DNA from: Brachyspira murdochii DSM 12563
GTDB taxonomy: Bacteria; Spirochaetota; Brachyspiria; Brachyspirales; Brachyspiraceae
Length of the DNA stretch: 64,000 nucleotides
Direction of reading: 5' to 3'
Assembly (NCBI RefSeq): GCF_000092845.1
Contig: NC_014150.1
Span: forward strand, 2,293,510-2,357,509
The position numbers were made by a program, and so were the translations under genes. Shown here in pieces: positions 61,429 to 64,000 of this stretch; position 1 is the first letter of the stretch; each line of letters begins with the position of its first letter. The notes beneath the pieces are model-generated. The model made no database searches and was not told where the DNA came from. It was given only the letters and a program-made list of their open reading frames with translations.

Positions 61429-63519
61429 TTATTCATCTTTCACTATTCTTGATTTTAGATAATTAGCTTTCAATATAAATGCTTCATTTTCTCTATAAAA
61501 AGTTTCTTTTGATATTTCGTCTTTAAGTAAAGAACGCATTTCATCTTTAGCCTTACGCATTATCTCTTTATCTTTTATTATGTTTCCAAGTTTAAAATCT
61601 GGAAGTCCGCTTTGCTTATCTCCTAAAAACTCTCCAGCCCCTCTCAATTCCAAATCTTTTTCTGATATTTTAAATCCGTCAGTAGTTTCGCATATTATAT
61701 TAATTCTCTCTTTTATAATGTCATTAAGCTCGCTGTGAAGTATAAGATAGCAATATCCTAATTTGTCGCCTCTTCCCACTCGTCCGCGTAATTGGTGAAG
61801 CTGAGATAAACCAAAACGCTCTGCACCTTCTATAAGTATTGTTGTAGCATTTGGGTTATCAATACCCACTTCTATTACAGTAGTTGAAAATAGCACTTTT
61901 ATTTCACCGCTTGCAAATCTATTCATTATATATTCTTTCTCTTCATCTTTCATTTTTCCATGTATTATTTCTATTTGGGTATCTGAGAAGTATGTTTCTT
62001 TTGCCCTCTGAAACTCGCTTGAAAGAGTAATAAAACTAGAATCATTATTTTCTATTAGAGGAAAAACAACATATCCCTGTTCTCCTTTTGATATTCTGTT
62101 TTTTAAGAATTTGTAGCAATGATCTCTTTCATAAAGCTCTTTATACTTAGTAAGCACACCTTTTCTTGAACTAGGAAGAGTTTTTATAATAGACAGATCT
62201 AATTCTCCAAATAATGTTAATGCAAGTGACTGAGGAATAGGAGTGGCAGTCATAAGAAGATAATCAACATTTTTACCCTTTGATAATAATTTATTTCTTT
62301 GGGCAACTCCAAATCTCTGCTGTTCGTCTACTATTGCATAAGAAAGATTTTTAAATATTACTTCATCATATATAATAGAATGCGTTCCTACTAATATATT
62401 GCTTTTACCTTCTCTAAGTCTTTTTAATAAATATCCTCTTTCACTTTGACTTACAGAAGATGTTAGTATATCTATTTTAATAGTATCTTCAAGTCCTGCC
62501 AATTTAATAAGTTTCTTAAAAGTATTATAATGCTGCAATGCTAATATTTCAGTAGGTGCTAAAAATGCTGTCTGAAATCCAGATTCTGCTGGTATTAATG
62601 CAGTTAAAAATGCCACTATAGTTTTGCCAGCTCCAACATCTCCTTGAAGAAGCCTGAACATTTGCTTTTTGGAAAATAAATCGTTTTTTATTTCTTCTAT
62701 AGCATTTAATTGATCTTCAGTAAGTTCAAAAGGAAGAGCAGATTTTACTTTTTCAAGCATAGTTGAAGAATTATATCTTTCATCTTTTATTAAAATATTA
62801 GGTCTTCTCTCACTTAAATGTATATACTGAAAAGTTAAAAACTCTTCAAAAATTAAACTCTCTCTAGCCTCATCAAGAGCTTCAAATGATGTAGGAAAAT
62901 GCATCTCTATAATGGAGGAAACAAAACTTTTAAGCCTGTATTTTTTTTTTATCATGTTTGGAATATCATACTTCATGTTCTTTTCAAATACTTCAAGCTC
63001 ATCTACAATCAAAGTTCTTAATTTTTTTTGCGAAAGCCCTTCAGTAAGAGGGTATATTGGAACTATCTTTCCGTATGATAATGCATTTGAAGAAGGCTTT
63101 TCAAACTCAGTCATTCTGCATTGAAGTTTCCCCCTGTTTCCTCTTACAAACTTTCCAGTTAAATATAATTTAGCACCTTTAGCAACTCCTGCAGGAAGTC
63201 TTCCGCCGTAAATAGGTACTTCGCATATTGCAGCCCCATCGGTAACTATAACTAAAGGCTTATTTTTATACTGAAAATTAAAAGAGGATATATCAAGAAC
63301 TTCTACATATACAACAGAAGTTTTTTCTTTATTTTCTAATGCTTCATGAAGTTTCAGAGTTTTTCTTCTGTCATCATAGTCTCTTGGAAAAAAAGCTATT
63401 AAATCATATAGTGTTATTATTCCTTTTTTTGCCAATATTTCTGCGTATTTAGGACCTACACCTTTTGAAAATTTAATGCTTTTAGTAAAAATTTCTTTGC
63501 TGTAATCGCTTTTTTGCAA
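61429..63519 (-). CDS. recG: ATP-dependent DNA helicase RecG
   Basis: RecG remodels stalled replication forks and Holliday junctions. The N-terminal wedge domain (GVGPKYAEILAKKGI, ~20-35) has the family HhH-like start. Walker A is LQGDVGAGKT (~300), the DEAH-box variant is AIVDEQQRFGV (~395), and motif VI is HQLRGRVGRG (~590). The C-terminus has the RecG signature DGFKISEKDLELRGAGEFLG. It is full length at 696 aa. The DUF1232 gene is 22 bp upstream on the same strand. Confidence 0.96.
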   Translation of the reverse strand: MQKSDYSKEIFTKSIKFSKGVGPKYAEILAKKGIITLYDLIAFFPRDYDDRRKTLKLHEALENKEKTSVVYVEVLDISSFNFQYKNKPLVIVTDGAAICEVPIYGGRLPAGVAKGAKLYLTGKFVRGNRGKLQCRMTEFEKPSSNALSYGKIVPIYPLTEGLSQKKLRTLIVDELEVFEKNMKYDIPNMIKKKYRLKSFVSSIIEMHFPTSFEALDEARESLIFEEFLTFQYIHLSERRPNILIKDERYNSSTMLEKVKSALPFELTEDQLNAIEEIKNDLFSKKQMFRLLQGDVGAGKTIVAFLTALIPAESGFQTAFLAPTEILALQHYNTFKKLIKLAGLEDTIKIDILTSSVSQSERGYLLKRLREGKSNILVGTHSIIYDEVIFKNLSYAIVDEQQRFGVAQRNKLLSKGKNVDYLLMTATPIPQSLALTLFGELDLSIIKTLPSSRKGVLTKYKELYERDHCYKFLKNRISKGEQGYVVFPLIENNDSSFITLSSEFQRAKETYFSDTQIEIIHGKMKDEEKEYIMNRFASGEIKVLFSTTVIEVGIDNPNATTILIEGAERFGLSQLHQLRGRVGRGDKLGYCYLILHSELNDIIKERINIICETTDGFKISEKDLELRGAGEFLGDKQSGLPDFKLGNIIKDKEIMRKAKDEMRSLLKDEISKETFYRENEAFILKANYLKSRIVKDE

Positions 63520-63541
63520 GACTTCGTTTTCCTATTATATT

Positions 63542-64000
63542 TTATTTATCATTATCATCGATTATTTTATATTCTACTTCAGTAGCCGAATTATTTTCAT
63601 CTGCTTTATTTTCTATAATTTCAGATGTATCAGTATTATCTTCGCCGTATTTCCAAGCTTTGTATTTATTTAAATCTTCAGAGAAATATTTTAAGCATAG
63701 TCCTATTATAAAAGCATCGTCCAGCAATCCAGCTATAGGTATAATATCAGGTATTGCATCTATTGGCATTATAATATATATCAAAGCTCCTGCTATTGAA
63801 GCAATAGTTTTCCAAGGTATATTTTTATAGTTTCCGTTAATGTAATCTCCTATCATATCTATCATTAATTGTATTTTATCTAAAAATTTAGAAAGATGTG
63901 CTGATGATGAGAGATTTAGTATTTCTTTTGATTTAGCAAATATAGATTTAAGTTTATCTAATGTAATGTCTAATGAGAATTTATCCCATAATTCTTTTGC
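63542..64000 (-). CDS. DUF1232 (YkvA-like) membrane protein, 5' end beyond the window
   Basis: The DUF1232 core is IYIIMPIDAIPDIIPIAGLLDD (residues given in two parts: IYIIMPIDAIPDI and IPIAGLLDD) followed by a hydrophobic segment. An ATG at 63865 would give 107 aa, but the frame is open without a stop from there to the right edge at 64000, reading KELWDKFSLDIT, SKEILNLSSSAHLSKFL before it. The true start is therefore outside the window, and this is a partial gene. It precedes recG by 22 bp. Confidence 0.8.
   Translation of the reverse strand, partial: AKELWDKFSLDITLDKLKSIFAKSKEILNLSSSAHLSKFLDKIQLMIDMIGDYINGNYKNIPWKTIASIAGALIYIIMPIDAIPDIIPIAGLLDDAFIIGLCLKYFSEDLNKYKAWKYGEDNTDTSEIIENKADENNSATEVEYKIIDDNDK

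Overview
The window is strongly AT-rich bacterial DNA that I read as a chromosomal segment of an intestinal spirochaete, most likely Brachyspira. This is inference from very low GC, a spirochaete-type degenerate radical-SAM/SPASM protein, predicted outer-membrane beta-barrels and lipoproteins, a bactofilin, anaerobic acyl-CoA metabolism, a host-glucuronide degradation locus, and dense short intergenic repeats. No rRNA, CRISPR array, prophage or full insertion sequence is visible. One tRNA (Gly-GCC) is present.

Layout. 1-7.4 kb: a lineage-specific protein, a HAD phosphatase, tRNA-Gly, trigger factor-clpP-clpX, and an EF-P whose modification loop lacks the usual lysine. 7.4-11 kb: two paralogous oligopeptide-binding lipoproteins. 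11.2-15.9 kb: a strongly expressed-looking set of CoA-transferase, acyl-CoA dehydrogenase/ETF-alpha/rubredoxin fusion and flavodiiron protein, which suggests an electron route from acyl-CoA through rubredoxin to O2. 16-21.4 kb: prfA and lineage-specific genes. 21.5-23.8 kb: sugar nucleotidyltransferase, DJ-1 protein and a TPR protein.

23.9-35.0 kb: a complete glucuronide pathway. A predicted outer-membrane channel, a GPH-type transporter, beta-glucuronidase, UxaC, UxuB, UxuA, KdgK and Eda convert beta-glucuronides to pyruvate and glyceraldehyde-3-phosphate. A divergent GntR/FadR-type regulator sits inside the locus. Three promoters, each with a TTGACA -35 box, carry related palindromes at or just below the -10 box and look like the regulator's operators.

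35.1-39.1 kb: an ArsR-controlled cluster with an Acr3 arsenite exporter gene broken by a frameshift, an ArsP/UPF0718-type permease, and three small thioredoxin-fold proteins. Two of the three have an in-frame TGA near the N-terminus, in C-x-U and U-x-C contexts. One TGA is followed by a stem-loop that fits a bacterial SECIS, and a Cys-only paralogue lies beside them. I read both as unannotated selenoproteins. This is the most interesting signal in the window.

39.1-48.3 kb: galM, a methyltransferase, a predicted lipoprotein alcohol dehydrogenase, a 250-bp MITE-like element, palindromic repeats around a small TPR gene and leuS, and an AAA ATPase/TOPRIM pair resembling a defence module whose TOPRIM gene is frameshifted. 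48.4-64 kb: hisA, an FkbM methyltransferase, bactofilin, map, envelope proteins, L-serine dehydratase, an ankyrin lipoprotein, an RCK potassium-channel subunit, phosphoglucomutase, recG and a DUF1232 protein that runs off the right edge.
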